From an uncultured Muribaculaceae bacterium (GTDB lineage Bacteria; Bacteroidota; Bacteroidia; Bacteroidales; Muribaculaceae), in contig CAJTYH010000007.1 of NCBI GenBank assembly GCA_910583675.1, positions 11,327 to 75,326 on the forward strand: 64,000 bases of DNA, given 5' to 3'. The notes beneath the pieces were generated by a model. It did not search any database and was not told the origin of the DNA. It saw only the letters and a program-made list of their open reading frames with translations. Both the position numbers and the translations under genes were made by a program. Each line of letters opens with the position of its first letter. The stretch's first letter is position 1. Shown piece after piece: positions 25,881-33,565 of the stretch.

Positions 25881-28034
25881 TCAACGACGACCCTTGCCGT
25901 TGTTGTTGCGCTTCTGCTGCTCACGAAGCATGGCCTGTTGCTGACGCTGCGCCTCCTCCAGACGAGCCATGAAGCCCGACTTCTTCCTGGGCATTGCGGC
26001 ATTGGCCATGAGGCGTGCACGAACCTTCTCATCGTTAGTGCACAGGCGGAACACGTAAGTCTGCACGATTGTGATCAGCAGCGACAGGAAATAATAGTAG
26101 CTCAACCCGGCCGCATAGTCGTTGAATATGAACAGGAACATCACCGGCATCAGGTACATCATCCACTTCATGCCGGGCATGGAGGCGGATGAAGGCTGAT
26201 TCTGCATGTTTACGCGCGTATATATCACGTTGGTGGCGGTCATGAGCAAGCAGAAGAGGCTCACATGGTTGCCATAGAACGGGATCGTGAACGGCAACGT
26301 GAGGATCACGTCGGGAGCCGCCAGATCCTGTGCCCACAGGAACGATTGTCCGCGCAATTCGATGCAGGAAGGGAAGAACCAGAACATGGCGATGAGGATA
26401 GGCATCTGGAGCATCATAGGAAGACACCCGGCAAACGGGCTTGCCCCCACACGCGAATAAAGCTCCATCGTCTTCTGGTTACGTGTCATTGCATTCTCCT
26501 GACCGGGATATTTCTCGTTGATGGCCTTGATGTCAGGCGCGAGTGCGCGCATGTTGGCCTGCGACTTGAAGCTCTTGTAGGTCAACGGGAAGAGTACGAT
26601 CTTGATAAACAGTGTAAGCAACAATATGATTATGCCATAACTCTTTATGAAGCCGCTGAGGAAAGTGAACACCGGTATTATGACCAGAGTGTTGATCCAG
26701 CGGAATATCGGCCACCCGAGCGGGATCAGGTTCTGGAGCTGGAGATCCTCGCCGGCCTCGTCACCCTCCTGCACGGCAATCCTCTTGTCAAGGCGCTTAA
26801 GCAGGGGATAAAGGTTGGGGCCGTAGAAGATGTCTATGCTGACCGGATTCTCGGCCATGGAGGAATAGTTCATGGTAGCCTTCGCAGTAAGATCCTTCAC
26901 AAACATTGGATCCCCCTTGAGGTCGGTGGAGGCCACCTCAGCACCCACGAAGTTGCCGCGAGGTATCATAACCGACGAGAAGAACTGATTTTTGAAGGCG
27001 ATCCACCTCAACTGCTGGTTGAGGCTCTCGCTCTGGTTGCCCGTGTTCCCAAGCTCGTCAGGAGAGTCGCCGGCATATTTGTAATAGATGCCGGAGTTGC
27101 GCTCCTCGAATACACGTCCGCGCTCGTTACGACCCATTTTCTGATGCCAGAGCATTTCCATGGTAGCCACCGAGGGGGGGATCACCTTGTCCATGTTCTG
27201 CTGCACGATGTCCATGCGCACTACATATGAGTTTGCCGGCAAAGTATAGCGCAACGCCCAGAATGCCCCGTTGCCGAGATCAAGCTTCATCATGACCGTC
27301 GAATCGTTCACCGTCTCAGGTGCGAAGTAGAAGGTCGAGGTGTCAAAGCGGCGAGTGGCGGAAGTGAGGATGAAGTTGTATCCCGAATGCTCGGGACGCC
27401 ACACCTCCACGAGAGCCGTATCTATTTTTCCGGTCTTCGCATCCGTATTTACATAGGTGTCGTATTTCTGGAGGGTCGCACCGGCTATGTTGCCGCCATG
27501 ATTGCTTATGGATAGGGACAACACATCGTTTTTCAGTTCCACCATCTGCTCCTCGCCGTTGAGATGACGTGCGAATCCACGATAACGGTCAGCATCAGCA
27601 AGTGACGTGCGAAGATTCTCTATGGCCGCTATGCGGTTCTGCAACGACAGATCCGAGCCGAATCTGGATGCTATCAGGTCTGCATAGGGTACCACAGTAT
27701 CGTTGGCCTTTACGGTACCGGTCACCTGTTCACCGTTGACCATGAGGTCGACAGTCTTGGTGCGGTAACGCATCGTCTGGCGGGAAGTGGAGTCGGAACC
27801 TTCCACCGGCGTACCTGCCTGACGCAATACGGCAGCGATACCTGCCAGCTCCTCCGGGCGGATGGAATCCACCGTAAGCGACTTGCGTGCGGCGGCAGCC
27901 TCCTGTTGCTGCTGTTTTTCCGCCTGCTCCTGAAGCTGTTGCTGCACCTTCTGCTGATCCTTGTTGTTGATGTACATGAACCCGAATATCACCAGGCCCA
28001 TCATCAGCAAACCGTATAACGTGTTTTTGTCCAT
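25881..28034 (-). CDS. yidC: Membrane protein insertase YidC
   Basis: Inserts and folds inner-membrane proteins with or without SecYEG. The 717-aa protein has an N-terminal membrane anchor (TLYGLLMMGLVIFGFMYI, 5-22), a Gln-rich coiled segment (QQKVQQQLQEQAEKQQQQ), a large periplasmic beta-supersandwich domain (about 90-440) and the conserved membrane core from about 470 (the SYGIIILLLTLFIKIVLFPLTYK stretch) to 660, ending in a basic tail (KRNNNGKGRR) that suits ribosome contact. The start lies 14 bp after the pyrG stop, so both are one transcription unit. Confidence 0.96.
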   Translation of the reverse strand: MDKNTLYGLLMMGLVIFGFMYINNKDQQKVQQQLQEQAEKQQQQEAAAARKSLTVDSIRPEELAGIAAVLRQAGTPVEGSDSTSRQTMRYRTKTVDLMVNGEQVTGTVKANDTVVPYADLIASRFGSDLSLQNRIAAIENLRTSLADADRYRGFARHLNGEEQMVELKNDVLSLSISNHGGNIAGATLQKYDTYVNTDAKTGKIDTALVEVWRPEHSGYNFILTSATRRFDTSTFYFAPETVNDSTVMMKLDLGNGAFWALRYTLPANSYVVRMDIVQQNMDKVIPPSVATMEMLWHQKMGRNERGRVFEERNSGIYYKYAGDSPDELGNTGNQSESLNQQLRWIAFKNQFFSSVMIPRGNFVGAEVASTDLKGDPMFVKDLTAKATMNYSSMAENPVSIDIFYGPNLYPLLKRLDKRIAVQEGDEAGEDLQLQNLIPLGWPIFRWINTLVIIPVFTFLSGFIKSYGIIILLLTLFIKIVLFPLTYKSFKSQANMRALAPDIKAINEKYPGQENAMTRNQKTMELYSRVGASPFAGCLPMMLQMPILIAMFWFFPSCIELRGQSFLWAQDLAAPDVILTLPFTIPFYGNHVSLFCLLMTATNVIYTRVNMQNQPSSASMPGMKWMMYLMPVMFLFIFNDYAAGLSYYYFLSLLITIVQTYVFRLCTNDEKVRARLMANAAMPRKKSGFMARLEEAQRQQQAMLREQQKRNNNGKGRR

Positions 28035-28048
28035 TAATTTGGTATTTC

Positions 28049-29677
28049 TTATTGTTCCTTACTTTCGTTTCTTTCTTCTTTGTATCTTATGGCGGCATCT
28101 ATGAAGCCGATGAAGAGAGGATTGGGACTGAGCACCGTAGAGGAATATTCCGGATGGTACTGTGTGCCCAGATACCAACGTTTGCCGGGCACCTCCACCA
28201 CTTCCACGAGGTGCGTGGCAGGGTTCTCGCCCACGCATTGCATCCCCGCAGCCTCGAAACGGGAGCGATACTCCTCGTTGAACTCGAAGCGATGACGGTG
28301 GCGCTCGCTGACAAGCGTCCTGCCATACATGGCGGCAGCAAGCGAACCGGGGCGCAAAGCGCAATCAAATGCGCCAAGCCGCATGGTTCCGCCCATGTCG
28401 GAGATACTCTTCTGCTCCTCCATGAGGTCGATCACATTGTAGGGCGTCTTGGTATCCATCTCTGTGGAATTCGCCCCTTCAAGCCCCAGGACATTGCGTG
28501 CATACTCTATGACCATGCACTGCATGCCCAGGCATATGCCGAATGTCGGCACGTCATGTTCACGGCACCATCTTAGCGCCACGAACTTCCCCTCTATCCC
28601 ACGATGGCCGAACCCCGGGGCTATTATAACCCCGTCCATACCGCTCAACGTCTCATCCACATTGCCCTCATCCAGTTTTTCGGAATGGATGAAACGCAAG
28701 TCCAGCCTGCGCCCCTCGTATGTGACGGCCTGGAAAAGCGACTCGTTGATGGACTTGTAGGCATCCTGCAGTTCCACATATTTCCCCACCAGACCGATGG
28801 TAACGCTCTCGGTGGCACTGCGCATCTTCTCAAGGAAGCCAAGCCATGGAGCCATATGCGGTTCCCCGTCGGAAGGCAGCCCGGTAAGCCGGAGCACAGT
28901 GCCGTCAAGCCTCTGCTCGTGCATCTTCACCGGCACCTCGTATATGGAAGGTACATCGGCGCTCTCCACCACCGCATCGGGTGCCACGTTGCAGAAAAGC
29001 GCAATCTTGCGCCGCACCTCCTCAGTCACAGGATGCTCGGTACGGAGCACAAGCACGTCGGGCTGTATACCGAGTTGCTGCAGCTGCTTCACCGAATGCT
29101 GCGTGGGCTTGGTCTTCAATTCCTTCGCCGCCGCAATATAGGGCACATATGTGAGATGCACGCAGACACTGTCGCGTCCCAACTCCCACCGCAACTGGCG
29201 CACTGCTTCCAGAAACGGGAGCGACTCTATGTCGCCCACCACGCCACCGATCTCGGTGATCACAAAGTCAAACTGCCCGGTGTTGCCAAGCTGCTTTACT
29301 TTGCGCTTTATCTCGTCTGTGATATGCGGCACTATCTGGACGGTCTTCCCGAGATAGTCTCCGCGACGTTCCTTGTCGATCACGCTCTGGTAGATGCGTC
29401 CTGTGGTCACATTGTTCGCACGAGTGGTCCGGATATTGGTGAATCTTTCGTAATGCCCCAGATCCAGATCCGCTTCATGGCCGTCGACCGTCACATAGCA
29501 TTCGCCGTGCTCGTATGGATTGAGCGTGCCGGGATCTATGTTTATGTATGGGTCGAACTTCTGTATTGTCACACGAAATCCGCGGGCTATCAGAAGGTTG
29601 GCCAACGACGATGAAATGATACCCTTGCCAAGCGATGACACCACACCGCCCGTAACGAAAATGTACTTGGTTTCCAC
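28049..29677 (-). CDS. pyrG: CTP synthase
   Basis: Amidates UTP to CTP using glutamine. The 542-aa enzyme has the synthetase domain (ETKYIFVTGGVVSSLGKGI, then NIDPGTLNPYEHGECYV) and a C-terminal class I glutaminase domain with the nucleophile in GICLGMQCM and the His-Glu pair in TQYHPEYSS. The start is a GTG at 29677, which gives the family N-terminus; a further nine codons could be read from a GTG at 29704, but these match nothing. The long leader contains mutually exclusive pairings (see findings). yidC follows in the same unit. Confidence 0.95.
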   Translation of the reverse strand: METKYIFVTGGVVSSLGKGIISSSLANLLIARGFRVTIQKFDPYINIDPGTLNPYEHGECYVTVDGHEADLDLGHYERFTNIRTTRANNVTTGRIYQSVIDKERRGDYLGKTVQIVPHITDEIKRKVKQLGNTGQFDFVITEIGGVVGDIESLPFLEAVRQLRWELGRDSVCVHLTYVPYIAAAKELKTKPTQHSVKQLQQLGIQPDVLVLRTEHPVTEEVRRKIALFCNVAPDAVVESADVPSIYEVPVKMHEQRLDGTVLRLTGLPSDGEPHMAPWLGFLEKMRSATESVTIGLVGKYVELQDAYKSINESLFQAVTYEGRRLDLRFIHSEKLDEGNVDETLSGMDGVIIAPGFGHRGIEGKFVALRWCREHDVPTFGICLGMQCMVIEYARNVLGLEGANSTEMDTKTPYNVIDLMEEQKSISDMGGTMRLGAFDCALRPGSLAAAMYGRTLVSERHRHRFEFNEEYRSRFEAAGMQCVGENPATHLVEVVEVPGKRWYLGTQYHPEYSSTVLSPNPLFIGFIDAAIRYKEERNESKEQ

Positions 29678-29700
29678 TGTAGAAAAGTTTATGATACAAA

Positions 29701-29785
29701 CCACGTCTACTACGGACGAAACGCCCGCGCTGGGGTGTACGGACGCACATGCACCCCGTAGTGCGTTTCAAACACTACGGGGTGC
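29701..29785 (-). promoter_or_regulatory. Candidate attenuator-like leader of pyrG
   Basis: On the minus strand CACCCCGTAGTG (complement of 29773-29784) and CACTACGGGGTG (complement of 29752-29763) form a perfect 12-bp stem at the 5' end. The second segment can instead pair with CACCCC (complement of 29732-29737), or through GAAACGC and CTACGG with GCGTTTC (complement of 29718-29724) and CCGTAG (complement of 29710-29715). Confidence 0.55.
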
Positions 29786-29817
29786 AAAGTTAACTATTTT
29801 TCGTTATAATTCCTCAA
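29785..29817 (-). promoter_or_regulatory. Promoter of pyrG-yidC
   Basis: TAACTTTG (complement of 29785-29792) with TTG 22 bp upstream (complement of 29815-29817), slightly long spacing, placed over the end of ribH. Transcription would begin at or near a run of four C. Confidence 0.65.
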
Positions 29818-30298
29818 CCTTGCGTTTGAAATCCACCATTTTGATGGCGGCCTCGGCAGCCTCGGCACCCTTGTTGCCAAGCACGCCTCCCGCACGGTCA
29901 AGCGCATCCTGCTCAGTATCCACCGTCAGCACACCGAAGATGACCGGGATGTCGCAGTCGGCATTAAGCCCGGTAATGCCCTGGGTGACACTCTGGCACA
30001 CATAGTCGAAGTGCGGCGTACCACCACGGATCACGCATCCGAACACGATCACGGCATCGAAAAGGCTCGCCTCTATGAGCTGGGAGGCTGCGAAAGTAAG
30101 CTCCACGGCACCGGGCACGTGGAACACACTCACATCCTCCTTCATGTCAAAGCCTGCTCTTTCAAAAACGCCCAGCGCTCCTTCTGTCAGACGCGACGTA
30201 ACGTGCCCGTTCCACTCTGCGGCGACTATCGCCACCCTCATATTCTCAACCTTGGGAAGCTGCCCCTCGGGTGCTCCCCCCTTCAATCCTGTACTCAA
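29804..30298 (-). CDS. ribH: 6,7-dimethyl-8-ribityllumazine synthase
   Basis: Penultimate step of riboflavin synthesis, joining the butanone phosphate with the aminouracil. The 164-aa subunit has AAEWNGHVTSRL, the VPGAVELTF binding loop, FGCVIRGGTPHFDYV with the catalytic His, and the GVLTVDTEQDALDRAGG element. It assembles as an icosahedral or pentameric shell in relatives. The ATG at 30298 gives a 20-residue N-terminal extension that is common in Bacteroidetes. A heptad array starts 3 bp upstream of the start codon, leaving no normal promoter there. Confidence 0.96.
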   Translation of the reverse strand: MSTGLKGGAPEGQLPKVENMRVAIVAAEWNGHVTSRLTEGALGVFERAGFDMKEDVSVFHVPGAVELTFAASQLIEASLFDAVIVFGCVIRGGTPHFDYVCQSVTQGITGLNADCDIPVIFGVLTVDTEQDALDRAGGVLGNKGAEAAEAAIKMVDFKRKVEEL

Positions 30299-30301
30299 CT
30301 C

Positions 30302-30348
30302 AATTAGTAATTAGTAATTAGCAATTAGTAATTAGTAATTGGCAATTG
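30302..30348. repeat. Heptad array (TTAGTAA units), left side of the four-helix gene
   Basis: About six TAATTAG-type heptads with TAATTAGC variants. It is nearly the reverse complement of the array at 30772-30805, so the two bracket the gene at 30407-30760 in inverted orientation. Confidence 0.8.
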
Positions 30349-30406
30349 CCTCCTACCTCACTATTTTATTCTATCTTGTTAGCTATTTTCTCTCTTATTC
30401 TTTTTC

Positions 30407-30760
30407 TTATTTATTGTATAGCGTTTTGGTTATTGATTGGAGCATCTTAAGCAATTCACGACAATCGCTCAACATGCTTTGAGCCTCTACTTCATTCAGA
30501 TAATCCGTTGCTGCAAGAAGCTCTATCCAATATTCCGTTTCAGCTGCTTCCTTTTGAGCTATGCTCAATTTCGCGGCAAAATCCAGACGGCTCTGTGCGA
30601 AAATTCCCTCAGCCACATTGGCACCAATGCTTGTCCCGCTCCTCAACAACTGCTTGGAAAGCACGAATTCTCTCTTTTCGTCACATAGAAATTTATAGAG
30701 CCTCACACATCTTATCGCGAACTGCTTGCTCTTTTCTCTCAAGGGATTTTCAGCTTTCAC
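30407..30760 (-). CDS. Four-helix bundle protein (23S rRNA IVS-associated family)
   Basis: A 117-aa all-helical protein of the TIGR02436/S23 family, first seen inside intervening sequences of 23S rRNA genes and related to the Avd proteins of diversity-generating retroelements. The core SKQLLRSGTSIGANVAEGIFAQS and the following KLSIAQKEAAETEYWIELL are the family signature. The fold is a homopentameric nucleic-acid-binding bundle in relatives; the molecular role is unknown. No promoter is visible. The gene is bounded on both sides by inverted heptad arrays and splits ribH from the SIS gene, so it looks like an inserted cassette. Confidence 0.9.
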   Translation of the reverse strand: MKAENPLREKSKQFAIRCVRLYKFLCDEKREFVLSKQLLRSGTSIGANVAEGIFAQSRLDFAAKLSIAQKEAAETEYWIELLAATDYLNEVEAQSMLSDCRELLKMLQSITKTLYNK

Positions 30761-30771
30761 GGCACAATCAC

Positions 30772-30805
30772 CAATTACTAATTGCTAATTCCTAATTGCT
30801 AATTG
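30772..30805. repeat. Heptad array, right side of the four-helix gene
   Basis: CAATTACTAATTGCTAATTC-type units, the inverted counterpart of 30302-30348. Its minus strand encodes the final QLAIRN and TAG of the SIS gene. Confidence 0.8.
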
Positions 30806-31387
30806 TCCGAGGTACCCGCCGTGGTGGCGCATTGCATAGTCGTTGCGGGTAAAGCCGGTTTGTTTCATCACGTTTACAACAAGTATGTCGCCTATGACGG
30901 TCATCATTGTGGTTGAGGTCGTAGGGGTAAGCCCCAGAGGGCATACCTCGGGAGCACCACCTGTGAGCAGCGTGGCATCCGCCAGGCGGGCAAGCTCGCT
31001 CTCGCCGTTGCCCGTGATCACGATGATCGGGACGGAATTTATCAGCCTGCGTGCGAGGCTCACAAGCTCCAATATCTCACGCGTCTTTCCCGAATTAGAG
31101 ATCAGCAGCATCACATCGTCAGGCTGCAGCACTCCCAGGTCTCCATGCTGTGCCTCGGAGGGATGAAGATTGACCGCCGGGATGCCGGTGGAACTGAATG
31201 TAGTGGCAATGTTCATGGCTATCTGCCCGGCCTTACCCATACCGGAAGTCACAAGTTTCCCACCACGACGGTGCACATGATCCACGATAAGAGCCACAGC
31301 CTTGTCGTAGTCTTCGGAATATGGAATATTTCTGATTGCGTCACTCTCCGCAAGGAGAATATCACGCATGGTCTGTTCTATCTGCAT
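30785..31387 (-). CDS. SIS-domain sugar-phosphate isomerase (KdsD-like, no CBS domains)
   Basis: A 200-aa SIS protein resembling the isomerase half of arabinose-5-phosphate isomerase (KdsD/KpsF), which supplies Kdo precursor for lipopolysaccharide. GMGKAGQIAMNIATTFSSTG and the LHPSEAQHGDLG block with the catalytic His are clear, as is NSGKTREILEL. The two CBS domains of full-length KdsD are absent; the protein ends right after HHGGYLG, and its last six residues (QLAIRN) and stop come from the heptad array, so the natural end may have been lost or replaced. SIS-only versions are known in Bacteroidetes. Confidence 0.85.
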   Translation of the reverse strand: MQIEQTMRDILLAESDAIRNIPYSEDYDKAVALIVDHVHRRGGKLVTSGMGKAGQIAMNIATTFSSTGIPAVNLHPSEAQHGDLGVLQPDDVMLLISNSGKTREILELVSLARRLINSVPIIVITGNGESELARLADATLLTGGAPEVCPLGLTPTTSTTMMTVIGDILVVNVMKQTGFTRNDYAMRHHGGYLGQLAIRN

Positions 31388-31437
31388 GTCAATATACGGT
31401 TATATGCTCGCAGGAGTCTTCATGGCTACCTTTCCGA

Positions 31438-31467
31438 CAAAATTAGGAAAATTCCATATATTTTCAA
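31438..31467 (-). promoter_or_regulatory. Promoter of the SIS isomerase gene
   Basis: TTG (complement of 31465-31467), a 19-bp spacer and TAATTTTG (complement of 31438-31445), overlapping the end of the thioesterase gene. Confidence 0.8.
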
Positions 31468-31934
31468 ACACCGCTTTCAAAACGGCTCAGGTCGGACACC
31501 CATGCGGCATCCAGTTCCACACCGCAGCCGGTCTTAGGATCAAAGCCTGCCATCACCACCGTTGCCACGCACTTGACGTCACCTGTCATGGGGTTCACGG
31601 CACGCTGCTCAAGCACGAAACTGCGCTGCGAGATCTTCACACACGCCGTAAGCACCGACACCGGCTCCCCGAAATAAGTTGGGGAAAAAAAGCTGACGTT
31701 TATGTTGACTATCACAGTGGCAATACCCTTCATGTCCAGAGGCTTGCCGGTAACGGCCTCGAAATAGCGCACCTTGGCGAGATCCATGAATTGCAGGTAT
31801 GCCGAATTATTGAGATGTCCCAACATGTCGAAATCATTGAAACGGGTCTGGATCTCCACACTGTGGTAAAACGGGTGTTGTGCCTCAGGCACCTTTTCAT
31901 TCTTGCACTCGGGCAATATTATCGGTTCTCTCAT
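31464..31934 (-). CDS. Acyl-CoA thioesterase, hotdog fold (YbgC/4HBT)
   Basis: A 156-aa 4HBT-family thioesterase. The active-site region QTRFNDFDMLGHLNNSAYLQFMDLAKVRYF holds the catalytic Asp of YbgC-type enzymes (D in NDFDMLGH) and the following His/Asn. The substrate chain length cannot be read from sequence. Its start is 17 bp after the dciA-like gene stop, consistent with one operon recF-dciA-thioesterase. Confidence 0.9.
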   Translation of the reverse strand: MREPIILPECKNEKVPEAQHPFYHSVEIQTRFNDFDMLGHLNNSAYLQFMDLAKVRYFEAVTGKPLDMKGIATVIVNINVSFFSPTYFGEPVSVLTACVKISQRSFVLEQRAVNPMTGDVKCVATVVMAGFDPKTGCGVELDAAWVSDLSRFESGV

Positions 31935-31951
31935 CTGTTTTCAAATTGTCG

Positions 31952-32242
31952 TTAATGAATCCGCAATTCCGTCAGGGCATCGGTTCCGGCCAGGGAATTA
32001 AGGGCGGATATTATTGAGGTCTTCTGAAATTCCAGTTCGGTTTTGAGCGGTGCGGACTCCACATACACATGCAGTACTCCACGGCTCACGTAGCGTCTCT
32101 GCGTGAGGCGGTTTATTCCGGCACCCACCACTTCCGGCCAATATGACATGGCACGCTGCTCCATGTACTCGTTCTTGCGCGATGAGCTGTCAAGCACCTT
32201 GTCGATTATCTGACGTATGCTCATTGGGTCTGTACGCTTCAT
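31952..32242 (-). CDS. DUF721/DciA-like protein
   Basis: A 96-aa protein of the DUF721 (DciA) family, whose characterised members load the replicative helicase DnaB in bacteria lacking DnaC/DnaI. The conserved KH-like segment SYWPEVVGAGINRLTQRRYVSRGVLHVYVESAPLKTELEF is present. The ATG at 32242 overlaps the recF stop by four bases (ATGA), a tight translational coupling that supports a replication or repair role. Confidence 0.88.
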   Translation of the reverse strand: MKRTDPMSIRQIIDKVLDSSSRKNEYMEQRAMSYWPEVVGAGINRLTQRRYVSRGVLHVYVESAPLKTELEFQKTSIISALNSLAGTDALTELRIH

Positions 32243-33390
32243 GATTCCGGTTTTTCTGTTACATCCGCATCCTGAAGATCCGTGCCTGAGGAGGACATCA
32301 GCGTGAACTCCCCATCGCGCACAAGCCACGAGCGATGGTCGTTGGCCGACCGGCTCATTATATGGTCAAGATGGTCGCGATTTGTATCGGTAATGAATAT
32401 CTGCCCGAATATGTCCTCGGACACGATCTCCACGAGACGTTCCACGCGGGTAGCGTCAAGTTTGTCGAATATGTCGTCCAGCAGCAACAGCGGCTTCATC
32501 CGCGCCGCGTCACGCATGAAATCATATTGCGCCAGACGCAACGCTATGGTATATGTCTTGCACTGTCCCTGCGATGCGGCACGCCGCACTGGCATGCCGT
32601 TGAGCGACAGTTCTATGTCGTCGCGATGCGGCCCCACGGACGTATGGCCTACGATCTCGTCATGTCGACGTGTCTGGTCAAGAAGCGTCATAAGGCCAGC
32701 GGGATCGGAAGACAGGTGGCTTTTCAGTCCTATCGAAGGTGTTTCCCCGTCGGCTGCTATGCGGCTGTAGTACCGGTCGAAAATCGCAGTCAAACGTTCC
32801 ACCCACTGTTGACGCACTCTGGTTATATAGTCCGCTGAACGCTCCATGGCCATCTCAATGGCCAGATAAAGGGACGGATCCACGGCATGGTCACGCAACA
32901 GTTTGTTGCGTTGCTGCAAGGCGCGTCCGTAACGGATGAGATGGTCAAGATACAGGGCATCAGTCTGCGAGATCACCTGATCCATGAAGCGACGACGTTC
33001 CTCGCCGGTGCCACTTATGAGTTCCTGATCCGCCGGTGCCACAAGCACAAGCGGGAAGGCTCCGATATGGGCACTCAATCGGTCATACTCCTTTCCACCC
33101 CTCTTGAAGCTCTTGCGCTTGCCCGGCAGCAGCCCCACCTGCAATTCCTCGTCCACCCCCTTGCGGTCGTACTCGCCGCGCATGGTCAGGAAATCCTCAC
33201 CCCTCTTCACCAATGCGACATCAGCCATCCCACTGAAGCTCTTGCAAAAGCTCAGGTAATGCACGGCATCAAGCAGGTTGCTCTTGCCCATGCCGTTGTT
33301 GCCGAGAAAGCAGTTGATCTTTGGACTGAACTGTAATCTGGCATCAGCGATGTTCTTGAAATTCGTTATGGCAAGTCGTTTGAGATGCAA
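32239..33390 (-). CDS. recF: DNA replication and repair protein RecF
   Basis: RecF, an SMC-like ATPase that helps load RecA at gaps. The 383-aa protein has Walker A GNNGMGKSNLLDAV (30-43), the ABC-signature region ASQGQCKTYTIALRLAQ and Walker B PLLLLDDIFDKLD, and the conserved GPHRDDIEL motif. The start MHLKRLAITNFKNI is the family start. The upstream spacer to menA (33391-33547) is filled by repeats with no clear promoter. Confidence 0.96.
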   Translation of the reverse strand: MHLKRLAITNFKNIADARLQFSPKINCFLGNNGMGKSNLLDAVHYLSFCKSFSGMADVALVKRGEDFLTMRGEYDRKGVDEELQVGLLPGKRKSFKRGGKEYDRLSAHIGAFPLVLVAPADQELISGTGEERRRFMDQVISQTDALYLDHLIRYGRALQQRNKLLRDHAVDPSLYLAIEMAMERSADYITRVRQQWVERLTAIFDRYYSRIAADGETPSIGLKSHLSSDPAGLMTLLDQTRRHDEIVGHTSVGPHRDDIELSLNGMPVRRAASQGQCKTYTIALRLAQYDFMRDAARMKPLLLLDDIFDKLDATRVERLVEIVSEDIFGQIFITDTNRDHLDHIMSRSANDHRSWLVRDGEFTLMSSSGTDLQDADVTEKPES

Positions 33391-33410
33391 GGTGAGTTGG
33401 ATTAGAAGTT

Positions 33411-33565
33411 AGAAGTTAGAGCAGGAGAAGAAAAGCAAGAAATGGAGAAATTTAGAAGTTAAGAAATTTAGAAATTTAGAAGCTCAGAGATTGATTTCTA
33501 TGATTCCTCTGATATCTCTGATTCCTCTGATCTCCAATTACTAATTACTAATTACTAATTACTAC
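33411..33565. repeat. Composite low-complexity repeat, copy 2, plus heptad array
   Basis: Three modules in a row: purine-rich AGAGCAGGAGAAG and AGAAATTTAGAAGTTAAG units (33411-33481), octads of the form CTCTGATT (about 33493-33530) and TAATTAC heptads (33535-33565). The first two match the region after ruvC (17228-17354). The heptads encode the C-terminal VVISN and stop of menA on the minus strand. Confidence 0.75.

Noticed and set aside
30302..30805. CRISPR array, suggested by regularly repeated AT-rich units
   Set aside because: Units are 7 bp, contiguous, without spacers, and no cas gene is present.
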